Shown one piece after another: positions 1 through 5,601 of a stretch of 5,821 nt of DNA. A program made the translations under genes and the position numbers. The DNA is from Coriobacteriaceae bacterium (GTDB lineage Bacteria > Actinomycetota > Coriobacteriia > Coriobacteriales > UMGS124), in the NCBI GenBank assembly GCA_019420325.1, contig JAHZHK010000058.1, forward strand, positions 255-6,075, written 5' to 3'. The first letter of the stretch is position 1, and every line of letters begins with the position of its first letter. The notes beneath the pieces were generated by a model that did not search any database, was not told where the DNA came from, and worked only from the letters and a program-made list of their open reading frames with translations.

Positions 1-2
1 AC

Positions 3-227
3 GAGGGCCTCTTCACCGTGGTGCCCAAGAAGGTCGTGAAGAAGACGGTGAAGGACGAGCAGGCCCGCGCCCGCGCCCTTGCCCTCTACGCGCAGGGCCG
101 CGCCATGAACCCGTCGTTCTACAAAGCCGACACCCTCGCGCACAACATGTGGGCCCGCATCCAGTACCTCAACCAGATCCGCAAGTTCAAACGCTGGGTG
201 TGGGACGTGGAGAAGGCGCGCGGTTAA
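3..227 (+). CDS. C-terminal end of an unrecognised basic protein (5' truncated by window)
   Basis: The reading frame is open from the first in-frame codon and closes at TAA 225-227, leaving 74 visible residues; the true start lies upstream of the window. A GTG at 18 could be read as a start, but the frame is open before it, so I treat this as the tail of a longer protein. The visible part is rich in Lys/Arg near its beginning (PKKVVKKTVK) and ends in an aromatic and basic stretch (KFKRWVWDVEKARG). I see no signal peptide, membrane segment or recognisable motif, and I do not assign a function. Its codons are G/C-ending like those of uvrC, and its stop is only 6 bp before the uvrC ATG, so the two genes are probably co-transcribed. 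The tail may be an amphipathic or membrane-proximal helix, but that is speculative. Confidence 0.7.
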   Translation, partial: EGLFTVVPKKVVKKTVKDEQARARALALYAQGRAMNPSFYKADTLAHNMWARIQYLNQIRKFKRWVWDVEKARG

Positions 228-233
228 GCGAAC

Positions 234-2183
234 ATGCAGGTAGAAGACTCGGGCCTTAGCATCGCCGAGCAGGTGGCGCTCGTTCCCACCAGCCCCGGCT
301 GCTATATCTGGAAAGGCGAGGACGGCAAGGTCCTCTACGTGGGCAAGGCGAAGAACCTGCGCTCGCGCATGCGCCAGTACACCTCGCTGCAGGACAGCCG
401 CTTCAAGATTCCGCTGCTCATGGAGCAGGCTCGCAGCTTCGAGTACGTGGTCGTCAACAGCGAGCACGAGGCGCTCGTGCTGGAGATGAACCTCATCCGC
501 CAGTACGACCCGCCCTTCAACGTGGACTTCCGCGACGACAAGAGCTACCCCTACATCGCGCTCACCGAGGGCGACGTCTACCCGGCCATCAAGTTCACGC
601 GCGAGAAGCATCGCAGCGACACGCGCTACTTCGGTCCCTACACCAACTCCCGCGCGGCGCGCGAGACCATCGACATGTGTCGCAAGGTTGTGCCTATCTG
701 CCAAGCAACATGCCCGGAATGGCGCCGTGTCAAGCGTCTGCTTGACGCCCATCCCGATCAGGTGGCAACTGCGCCTTTGCTTATTGCCCAGAAGGGCAGG
801 CCTTGCTTCGACTCAAGCGTGGGGTTGGGGCCGGGCGTGTGCGCGGGCTCGTGCACCGAGGCCGACTACAAGAGAAACGTCGCCGCCGTGGAGCGGTTCC
901 TGTCCGGCCACCACGCCGAGTTCGAGGAACAGCTGACCAACCAAATGCGTGAGGCGGCCGCCGAGCTCGACTTCGAGAAGGCCGCCCGCTGCCGCGACAG
1001 GCTGGCCGCCCTCAAGCACGTGGGGGAGCGCCAACAGGTCGTGTTCTCCTCGGCCATCGATATGGACGTCATCGGCTTTTATCGCGAGGAGACCATCGCC
1101 GGCGTGCAAGTGTTTGCCGTGCGCGAGGGCCGCACGCGCCGTAGCTGCGAGTTTGTGCTCGACAAAGGTCTCGACGTGGGGGAGGAGGAGCTTGTCGCAG
1201 GCTTCCTCAAGCGCTATTACTCCTCCGGCGCCGACGTGCCCGACGAGGTGTGCATCCCCTGCGAGCTGCCCGACGACACCGAGCTGCTGGAGTCTTGGCT
1301 GGCGGAAGGGCGCCCCCGCAAGGTGTCCATCCATGTGCCCAAGCGCGGCGAAAAGAAAAAGCTGCTCGATTTGGCGCAGACCAACGCCCGCCATACGCTC
1401 ATGCGCTTCATGGTGCGCACGAGCTATGCCGACCAGCGCACCAACGACGCGCTGCTGCAGCTCGAAAGCGCACTTGCGCTTCCCGCGCCGCCCCTGCGCA
1501 TTGAGTGCTTCGACATCTCTACCATTCATGGCCGGTTCAACGTGGCCTCGATGGTCGTCTTTACCAACGGCAAGGCCGACAAGGATCAGTACCGCCGTTT
1601 CAAGATTCGTCAGGATTTTGGCGAGGCGAACGACTTCGAGAGCATGCGCGAGGTTCTGGGTCGACGCTACTCGCCCGAGCGCATGGCCGACGAGCGCTTC
1701 GGCTCGCGTCCCGACCTGCTCATCGTCGACGGCGGCAAGCCCCAGCTCACGGCTGCCGTGGAGCAGCTGGCTGAGCTTGGGCTCGACATTCCCGTGGCCG
1801 GTCTTGCCAAGTCCGACGAGGAGCTTTTCGTGCCCTGGGCCGAAGATGGCCCCGTGGTGCTGCCGAGCGGCTCTGCCTCGCTGTATCTCGTGAAACAGGT
1901 GCGCGACGAGTCGCACCGCTTCGCCATCACGTTCCACCGCGAGCTGCGCGACAAGGCCATGACTGTGGGCATTCTCGACGAGGTGGAAGGTGTAGGCCAG
2001 AAGCGCAAGAAGGCGATCATGAAGGAGTTCGGCTCCATGAAGCGCCTGCGCGCGGCAACCGTCGACGACATTGCGGCCACCCCCGGCGTGCCGCGCGAGG
2101 TGGCCGAGCGCATCTGGCAGACCCTGCGTGCCTGGGAACGCGAGCGCGACCAGGTGGAAGAGATGGCCCAGGCGCAGGATTAG
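234..2183 (+). CDS. uvrC: UvrABC excinuclease subunit C (nucleotide excision repair)
   Basis: UvrC is the cytoplasmic nuclease that, recruited by UvrB at a damaged site, cuts the strand on both sides of the lesion. The 649-residue product has the complete family architecture. The GIY-YIG domain lies at about residues 17-100 (GCY at 22-24, YVG at 35-37, R43, and by my alignment the metal-binding E84 in LVLEMNLI and N96). A cysteine-rich segment covers 156-207, and the UvrB-interacting UVR helix hairpin covers about 229-260. The RNase H-like nuclease follows, with D427 (ECFDIS), D499 (LLIVDGGKPQL) and H561 (DESHRFAITFHR) as likely catalytic residues. A helix-hairpin-helix DNA-binding tail covers about 581-633. 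The ATG at 234 gives the usual short lead before VPxxPGCY; its nearest purine-rich sequence (209-216) is too far for a good ribosome binding site, so coupling to the upstream gene is likely. The cysteine segment is longer and spaced differently from the E. coli pattern, and its codon use differs from the flanks (see findings). The stop overlaps that of the convergent LRR gene. Confidence 0.97.
   Translation: MQVEDSGLSIAEQVALVPTSPGCYIWKGEDGKVLYVGKAKNLRSRMRQYTSLQDSRFKIPLLMEQARSFEYVVVNSEHEALVLEMNLIRQYDPPFNVDFRDDKSYPYIALTEGDVYPAIKFTREKHRSDTRYFGPYTNSRAARETIDMCRKVVPICQATCPEWRRVKRLLDAHPDQVATAPLLIAQKGRPCFDSSVGLGPGVCAGSCTEADYKRNVAAVERFLSGHHAEFEEQLTNQMREAAAELDFEKAARCRDRLAALKHVGERQQVVFSSAIDMDVIGFYREETIAGVQVFAVREGRTRRSCEFVLDKGLDVGEEELVAGFLKRYYSSGADVPDEVCIPCELPDDTELLESWLAEGRPRKVSIHVPKRGEKKKLLDLAQTNARHTLMRFMVRTSYADQRTNDALLQLESALALPAPPLRIECFDISTIHGRFNVASMVVFTNGKADKDQYRRFKIRQDFGEANDFESMREVLGRRYSPERMADERFGSRPDLLIVDGGKPQLTAAVEQLAELGLDIPVAGLAKSDEELFVPWAEDGPVVLPSGSASLYLVKQVRDESHRFAITFHRELRDKAMTVGILDEVEGVGQKRKKAIMKEFGSMKRLRAATVDDIAATPGVPREVAERIWQTLRAWERERDQVEEMAQAQD
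678..857 (+). other. Enlarged cysteine (putative Fe-S) segment of UvrC with atypical codon use
   Basis: This covers UvrC residues 149-208. Cysteines occur at 149, 156, 160, 191, 203 and 207. The E. coli pattern, as I recall it, is C-x11-C-x7-C-x3-C, the ligands of a 4Fe-4S cluster. Here the first pair (C156, C160) is followed by about 30 residues before RPC191, and then x11 to C203 and x3 to C207. The sequence GLGPG stands where the family usually has a Cys-x3-Cys start. About 18 of the 43 codons from 149 to 191 end in A or T, against about 3 in roughly the 80 preceding codons. The segment stays in frame and RPC is conserved, so the gene looks intact. This may be a lineage-specific loop or a recombined patch. 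Confidence 0.6.
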
Positions 2184-3532
2184 GCCTGGGGCTCTTCTTC
2201 GTCCTCGGGAGCGTTCTGCCCCTCGTCTGCGCCCTCGTCGCCCTCACCAGCGGCAGAGGCCGCGTTGGACACGACGGTACAGGTTGCATCAGCCGTGACG
2301 GCACCCTCGATGGCCAGGCCTGGCACACCCAGTGCGTTGAGCGTGACAAGGGCGGGGTTGCCCGAGACGTCGATGTGCTCCAAGCGGGTGTTGGCCGTGA
2401 CGTTGAACTCGCCTGCAAGGTTGCAGTTGGCAAAGTTGGCGTTCGTAAGACGTGCAAGGCTCGAGGCGTCGAGTGTGCCCAGCGGGTTGTTCGACAGGTC
2501 GAGCGTCATGAGGCGCCCCGTCGAAGACAGGTCGATCGACTCAAGGGCGCAGCCACTTGCGTGCAGAGACGTAAGCGAGGGCGGAAGCACGCCTGCCTCG
2601 ATTGAACCCAGTTGCGCGCCCGACACAGTGAGGTCCTGCAGGTTGGCGAACCACCCGAGGCCTTCCAGGTTCGTCGTGCTCACGTCGACTGCGAGGTTGT
2701 AGACTGCCTGACGCTCGCGCTGTGAAAGGGCCCCATCTTTGTCAGTGTCAAACGGTTCGAGCGTGATGCGCAGGCCCTCGTCGGGGAAGAACGCGCTTGC
2801 CAGAGGCAAGGTCACCTCTTGGCCTTCGTCCATATTGAGCCGCTCCATCGCCGGGCATCCCGACAAGTCGAGGCGGGCCAGGCCGTTGCCTTCCACATCG
2901 AGTACGCGCAGTGCGGCACAGCCTTCGAGTTGAAGCGTCTGCAGGCCGTTGTTGTGGGCGTCGAGCTCCTCAAGGTTTGCAAGGCCGTCGAGGTCGAGGT
3001 CGGAGATGAGGTTGTCGGAGACATCGAGCGTGACGAGCTTGCGACATTTCGTGAGGTCGATGGTCGCGAGGTCGTTGCCCGACACATTGAGGCTTTCCAG
3101 GTGCGTGAGGGTGTCGATGCCTGCAAGGTCAACGATGCCCTGGTTCGAGAGGTCCAGGCTCGTGACGTGCGAGGCTTCCTCCGCGGAGATGCGACCGTTC
3201 CCGTCTTCGTCGCAGGAGACGAGGGCCGTGCGCAGGGCTGCGTCGGGGAACGTCGTCGCATCGAGTGCGACGCCCGTGGGCACTACGTATGCAAAATGGT
3301 AGGCAAGCGTGCCGGCCCCTGCGACGACGGCCACACCGAGCGCTGCCAGGGCCACGGCGATGCGGCGCGACATCGGCTTTTTTGCAGCTGGGGCGCTCGG
3401 CAAGACGTCGGGCATGCCCCAAGCGGCGCGCACATAGCGGGCGGCCCCGCCGAACGAGGTCGTGTATGCGGGGTCGTCGGCGTCAACCAGGAGCGTTCCC
3501 AGCTTGTTTGATTCTCTGGACTTTGAGGCCAT
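2180..3532 (-). CDS. Membrane-anchored leucine-rich-repeat protein with two EF-hand-like Ca-binding loops
   Basis: The product is a 450-residue protein, probably on the cell surface. Residues 1-57 are a cytoplasmic N-terminus ending in KKPMSRR, and about 58-80 form one Ala/Val/Leu-rich membrane helix. The positive charges before it predict that the rest is outside. The outer part holds two modules that begin the same way: F95-P-D..LR and F249-P-D..LR, each exactly 13 residues before an EF-hand-like loop. Loop 1 is D108, D110, N112, G113, I115, E119; loop 2 is D262, D264, D266, G267, L269, E273. Leucine-rich repeats follow each loop: leucines at 145, 166, 187, 208 (then M229) at an exact 21-residue period, and at 298, 320, 341, 362, 384. 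N or C fills the usual N/C ladder position. The C-terminus (about 428-450) is an acidic Glu/Asp/Gly tail. I see no LPxTG sorting signal and no enzymatic domain. The role is unknown; adhesion, protein binding or calcium-dependent structural stability are guesses. The start is set by the RBS at 3543-3548; an upstream in-frame ATG at 3628 would add 32 unlikely residues. Confidence 0.88.
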   Translation of the reverse strand: MASKSRESNKLGTLLVDADDPAYTTSFGGAARYVRAAWGMPDVLPSAPAAKKPMSRRIAVALAALGVAVVAGAGTLAYHFAYVVPTGVALDATTFPDAALRTALVSCDEDGNGRISAEEASHVTSLDLSNQGIVDLAGIDTLTHLESLNVSGNDLATIDLTKCRKLVTLDVSDNLISDLDLDGLANLEELDAHNNGLQTLQLEGCAALRVLDVEGNGLARLDLSGCPAMERLNMDEGQEVTLPLASAFFPDEGLRITLEPFDTDKDGALSQRERQAVYNLAVDVSTTNLEGLGWFANLQDLTVSGAQLGSIEAGVLPPSLTSLHASGCALESIDLSSTGRLMTLDLSNNPLGTLDASSLARLTNANFANCNLAGEFNVTANTRLEHIDVSGNPALVTLNALGVPGLAIEGAVTADATCTVVSNAASAAGEGDEGADEGQNAPEDEEEPQA

Positions 3533-3542
3533 GCCCTGGCGT

Positions 3543-3548
3543 CTCCTT
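3543..3548 (-). promoter_or_regulatory. Ribosome binding site of the LRR gene
   Basis: On the minus strand the sequence AAGGAG lies 10 nt before the ATG at 3532. This supports the MASKSRE start over the upstream in-frame ATG at 3628, which would prefix 32 residues of arginine- and cysteine-containing sequence running through the intergenic region. Confidence 0.7.
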
Positions 3549-3567
3549 CTAAGCGGTATACTGAAGA

Positions 3568-3586
3568 CCGCAGTCGGGCCGCAGTC
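3568..3586. repeat. Two 8-bp direct repeats (CCGCAGTC), 11-bp period
   Basis: CCGCAGTC occurs at 3568-3575 and again at 3579-3586, separated by GGG, so the copies are 11 bp start to start, about one helical turn. They lie between the LRR start signals and the candidate rapZ -35 element, as expected for an operator read on one face of the helix. A role as a regulator site is inference; two short copies can arise by chance. Confidence 0.4.
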
Positions 3587-3589
3587 TGA

Positions 3590-3618
3590 ATGGCAAAGCT
3601 CGGCCAGTTTACTACGAT
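3590..3618 (+). promoter_or_regulatory. Candidate sigma-70-type promoter for the rapZ-yvcK-whiA operon
   Basis: ATGGCA (3590-3595; 4 of 6 matches to TTGACA) is followed after 17 bp by TACGAT (3613-3618; 4 of 6 to TATAAT). Transcription would start near 3625, giving a leader of about 58 nt before the rapZ ATG. Position, orientation and spacing are right, but both hexamers are only partial matches. Confidence 0.35.
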
Positions 3619-3669
3619 ACCTGCGCATCTGCCCGGCAGGCCGTTTTCATTTGTAGGCGTTGCGTAGAC

Positions 3670-3675
3670 GGAAGG
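3670..3675 (+). promoter_or_regulatory. Ribosome binding site of rapZ
   Basis: GGAAGG lies 7 nt before the ATG at 3683. It supports that start, which places the P-loop at residues 11-18 as is usual for the family. Confidence 0.65.
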
Positions 3676-3682
3676 TAGCTGC

Positions 3683-4561
3683 ATGTCTGCTCCAGAGGTT
3701 GTCGTAATCACGGGAATGTCGGGTGCTGGCCGCACCGAGGCGCTGCATGCCTTGGAGGATGCCGGCTTCTATTGCATCGACAACCTGCCGCCCACCATGC
3801 TTACCGCGCTGGTGGAGCAGTCGGGTTTGCGCCTTGACGCGAACCGTCGCCTCGCCGTCGTGTGCGACTTGCGCTCGCACGACCTCTTCGACACGCTGTG
3901 CGGCGAGCTCGACCGCTTGCGCGAGCGGGGTGTCTCATGCAGCGTGGTCTACCTCGATGCCGACGATGACACGCTTCGCCGCCGTTACAACTCCCTGCGC
4001 CGTCGTCATCCTTTGGCTGACGGGGGCATCTCGGTGAGCGAGGCCATCGAGCATGAGCGCGAGCGTCTCTCGTTTGTGCGCGAGCGGGCGAACATGGTGA
4101 TCGATACCTCGAACCTGCGCGCTCGTGATTTGCGCACGCTGCTCGTGGAGGAGTTCTCGCGCATACCCGCTGAGCAGGCACTCAACGTGTCGGTGTTCTC
4201 GTTTGGCTTTAAATACGGTGTGCCGCTCGATGCGGACATCGTTATCGACGTGCGCTTTTTGCCCAACCCCTATTACGACCCGACGATGGCCGAACTCACC
4301 GGCCACGACCAGCTCGTGCGTGACTTCGTGCTTGGCCGCGAGGAGACGCGCGTCTTCACGGCGGCGTGGTTCAACCTGCTTGATGTGACGATGCCCGGGT
4401 ATGTGGCCGAGGGCAAGAAGCATCTTGCCATAGCCGTCGGTTGCACCGGTGGCCAGCACCGAAGCGTCGTAATCGCCGAGGCCACTGCGGCCCATCTTAT
4501 CGAGCGCGGCTACAACGTGTCGGTGGGTCACCGCGACCTGCCTCGACACGTCAAGGCATAG
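3683..4561 (+). CDS. rapZ: RapZ/YvcJ-family nucleotide-binding protein
   Basis: The product is a 292-residue cytoplasmic P-loop protein of the normal family length. In E. coli RapZ is an RNA adaptor that steers a small RNA controlling GlmS (glucosamine-6-phosphate synthase). In Bacillus the homologue YvcJ binds and hydrolyses nucleotides. Visible motifs are the Walker A GMSGAGRT at 11-18, the family signature ALEDAGFYCIDNLPP at 23-37, and a Walker B-like stretch with YLDAD at 90-94, followed by RRRHPL at 106-111. The C-terminal domain has VFSFGFKYGVP (171-181), DVRFLPNPYYDP (189-200), LTGHD (205-209) and GCTGGQHRSV (253-262). The Walker A lysine is replaced by R17 (CGC at 3731-3733); I recall the same change in other actinobacterial homologues, so this is probably not damage. 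It is the first gene of an apparent operon, with yvcK starting 8 bp after its stop. Whether it acts on RNA in this organism cannot be told from sequence. Confidence 0.96.
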   Translation: MSAPEVVVITGMSGAGRTEALHALEDAGFYCIDNLPPTMLTALVEQSGLRLDANRRLAVVCDLRSHDLFDTLCGELDRLRERGVSCSVVYLDADDDTLRRRYNSLRRRHPLADGGISVSEAIEHERERLSFVRERANMVIDTSNLRARDLRTLLVEEFSRIPAEQALNVSVFSFGFKYGVPLDADIVIDVRFLPNPYYDPTMAELTGHDQLVRDFVLGREETRVFTAAWFNLLDVTMPGYVAEGKKHLAIAVGCTGGQHRSVVIAEATAAHLIERGYNVSVGHRDLPRHVKA

Positions 4562-4565
4562 GTGG
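4560..4565 (+). promoter_or_regulatory. Ribosome binding site of yvcK
   Basis: AGGTGG overlaps the rapZ stop codon and lies 4 nt before the ATG at 4570. It favours that start over in-frame ATGs further upstream (for example at 4441), which would sit inside rapZ. The arrangement suggests translational coupling of rapZ and yvcK. Confidence 0.55.
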
Positions 4566-4569
4566 TTTG

Positions 4570-5601
4570 ATGAGCGCCCATCCACTACCTGACCAGGTTC
4601 GTGCCGTCTCCATCGGCGGCGGCACGGGACAACCCAACGCGATTCGCGCCCTGCGTGCAGCCGGTTGCTTCGTCACGGCCATCGTTGCCATGGCCGACGA
4701 CGGCGGTTCCACGGGCATCATCCGCCAGGAGATGGGCATGGTGCCCCCTGGTGACATCCGCAAGTGCCTCGTGGCCATGGCGGCTGATCCTGCGGGTCCT
4801 CTGGCCCGCGCTTTCGAGCATCGCTTCTCCTTTGCCGACAACCACTCGCTGGGCAATCTCCTGCTTGCCTCGCTTGCGGCCGAGACTGGCTCGTTCGGCG
4901 AGGCAATCGAGCTGTGCGGCGAGATGCTGGGCTGCCACGGTCTGGTGTGTCCCTCCACGATGGAGAACGTCGTTTTGTGCGGTCGCACGCGCGACGGCAT
5001 GGAGTTTCGCGGCGAAGCAACGCTTGGGTCGGGCCCCTGCGCCCTGTCGGAGGTGTGGCTTTCCCCGCGTGCACCGCGGGCAACCGAGGCGGCGGTCGAG
5101 GCGATTCTCGAGGCCGACGTCGTGGTGCTGGGCCCAGGTTCGCTTTTCACCTCGGTCATCCCCAACATCCTCGTGCCTGGTATCAAAGATGCCCTGCATG
5201 CCACGAGGGCGCGCAAGGTCTACGTGTGTTCCATGGCCGACATGCAGGGCGAAACCTGGGGTTTGTCCGCCGAGGAATACGTTGCGGCGCTGCTCGACCA
5301 TGGCATGGAGGGCTGCCTCGACGCCGTGCTGCTGCACAAGCCGCTCGACGCCGATGCAAGCCTGGCCACGCGTCACTTCCGGGCCATCACGCAGACGGGG
5401 CCGAGCGAAATGGGCACAGGCGATGAGTTTTTCCGTCCCGTTCCGCTCAGCGAAGAGTCGCTGCGCCGTCTGCAGGCTCGCGTTCCGCTCGTGATTGTGC
5501 GTGACTTCTCCGACCCGGCGCATCCCACGTGGCATGACCTGTCCAAGCTGAAATGCGCGCTGCGAGGGGTGATCGAGACGTGTCCTTCACGGCAGAGGTA
5601 A
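4570..5601 (+). CDS. yvcK: YvcK/GlmR-family (CofD-like) UDP-sugar-binding regulator
   Basis: The product is a 343-residue cytoplasmic protein with a Rossmann-like fold, related to the F420-pathway enzyme CofD. In Bacillus this protein (GlmR/YvcK) binds UDP-GlcNAc, influences GlmS, and is needed for growth on gluconeogenic carbon sources and for normal cell shape. Visible motifs are SIGGGTG (14-20), MADDGGSTG (41-49), PPGDIRKCLVAMA (59-71), NHSLGNLLLASL (91-102), GPGSLFTSVIPNILVPGI (188-205) and MQGETWG (225-231). Compared with the usual family pattern GGGTGLS and N-x-MTQPGET, it reads GGGTGQPN and SMADMQGETWG, so two ligand-side loops are altered. The order rapZ-yvcK-whiA confirms the assignment. 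The end overlaps whiA by 22 bp. CofD itself is unlikely because the context and length fit YvcK. Confidence 0.93.
   Translation: MSAHPLPDQVRAVSIGGGTGQPNAIRALRAAGCFVTAIVAMADDGGSTGIIRQEMGMVPPGDIRKCLVAMAADPAGPLARAFEHRFSFADNHSLGNLLLASLAAETGSFGEAIELCGEMLGCHGLVCPSTMENVVLCGRTRDGMEFRGEATLGSGPCALSEVWLSPRAPRATEAAVEAILEADVVVLGPGSLFTSVIPNILVPGIKDALHATRARKVYVCSMADMQGETWGLSAEEYVAALLDHGMEGCLDAVLLHKPLDADASLATRHFRAITQTGPSEMGTGDEFFRPVPLSEESLRRLQARVPLVIVRDFSDPAHPTWHDLSKLKCALRGVIETCPSRQR
5564..5569 (+). promoter_or_regulatory. Ribosome binding site of whiA (inside yvcK)
   Basis: GAGGGG lies 10 nt before the GTG at 5580, inside the yvcK 3' end. It supports the GTG start and translation of whiA coupled to yvcK. 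Confidence 0.5.

Larger units (their letters stand above)
3533..3682. other. Divergent intergenic region between the LRR gene and rapZ
   Basis: This 150-bp spacer is the only sizeable non-coding stretch in the window and is visibly more A/T-rich than its flanks. It must carry the start signals of both the minus-strand LRR gene and the plus-strand rapZ operon. It holds ribosome binding sites at both ends, a candidate rapZ promoter at 3590-3618, an 8-bp direct repeat at 3568-3586, and a GTATAC palindrome at 3556-3561. On the minus strand this palindrome reads TATACC, a possible -10 for the LRR gene. No convincing -35 stands 16-19 bp from it, and a start there would leave a leader of only about 16 nt, so I do not call that promoter separately. 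I see no terminator hairpin with a T tract. Confidence 0.75.

Noticed and set aside
813..1937. Long 374-codon open frame antisense to uvrC
   Set aside because: It lies wholly opposite a clear uvrC. Its length follows from the G/C-rich third codon positions, and the product (His/Gly/Ala/Leu rich) has no recognisable domain.
2819..3511. 230-codon plus-strand frame opposite the LRR gene
   Set aside because: It mirrors the repeat periodicity of the LRR gene in its complement. It has no ribosome binding site or domain of its own, while the minus strand shows a complete LRR/EF-hand protein.
3533..3628. 32-residue N-terminal extension of the LRR protein from an upstream ATG
   Set aside because: AAGGAG at good spacing marks the start at 3532. 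The extension has no sensible character and runs through the promoter region.
3629..3639. Inverted repeat CTGCC-c-GGCAG in the rapZ leader
   Set aside because: The arms are 5 bp with a one-base centre, so no stable RNA hairpin can form. A match this short is likely by chance in 150 bp of GC-rich DNA.
4441..4569. 43-residue upstream extension of yvcK
   Set aside because: It lies inside rapZ in another frame, lacks a ribosome binding site and adds nothing found in the family. The ATG at 4570 has AGGTGG in front and gives the expected N-terminus.
4585..5535. 316-codon antisense frame under yvcK
   Set aside because: It is a shadow of codon bias opposite a confidently assigned gene, and the product shows no family features.
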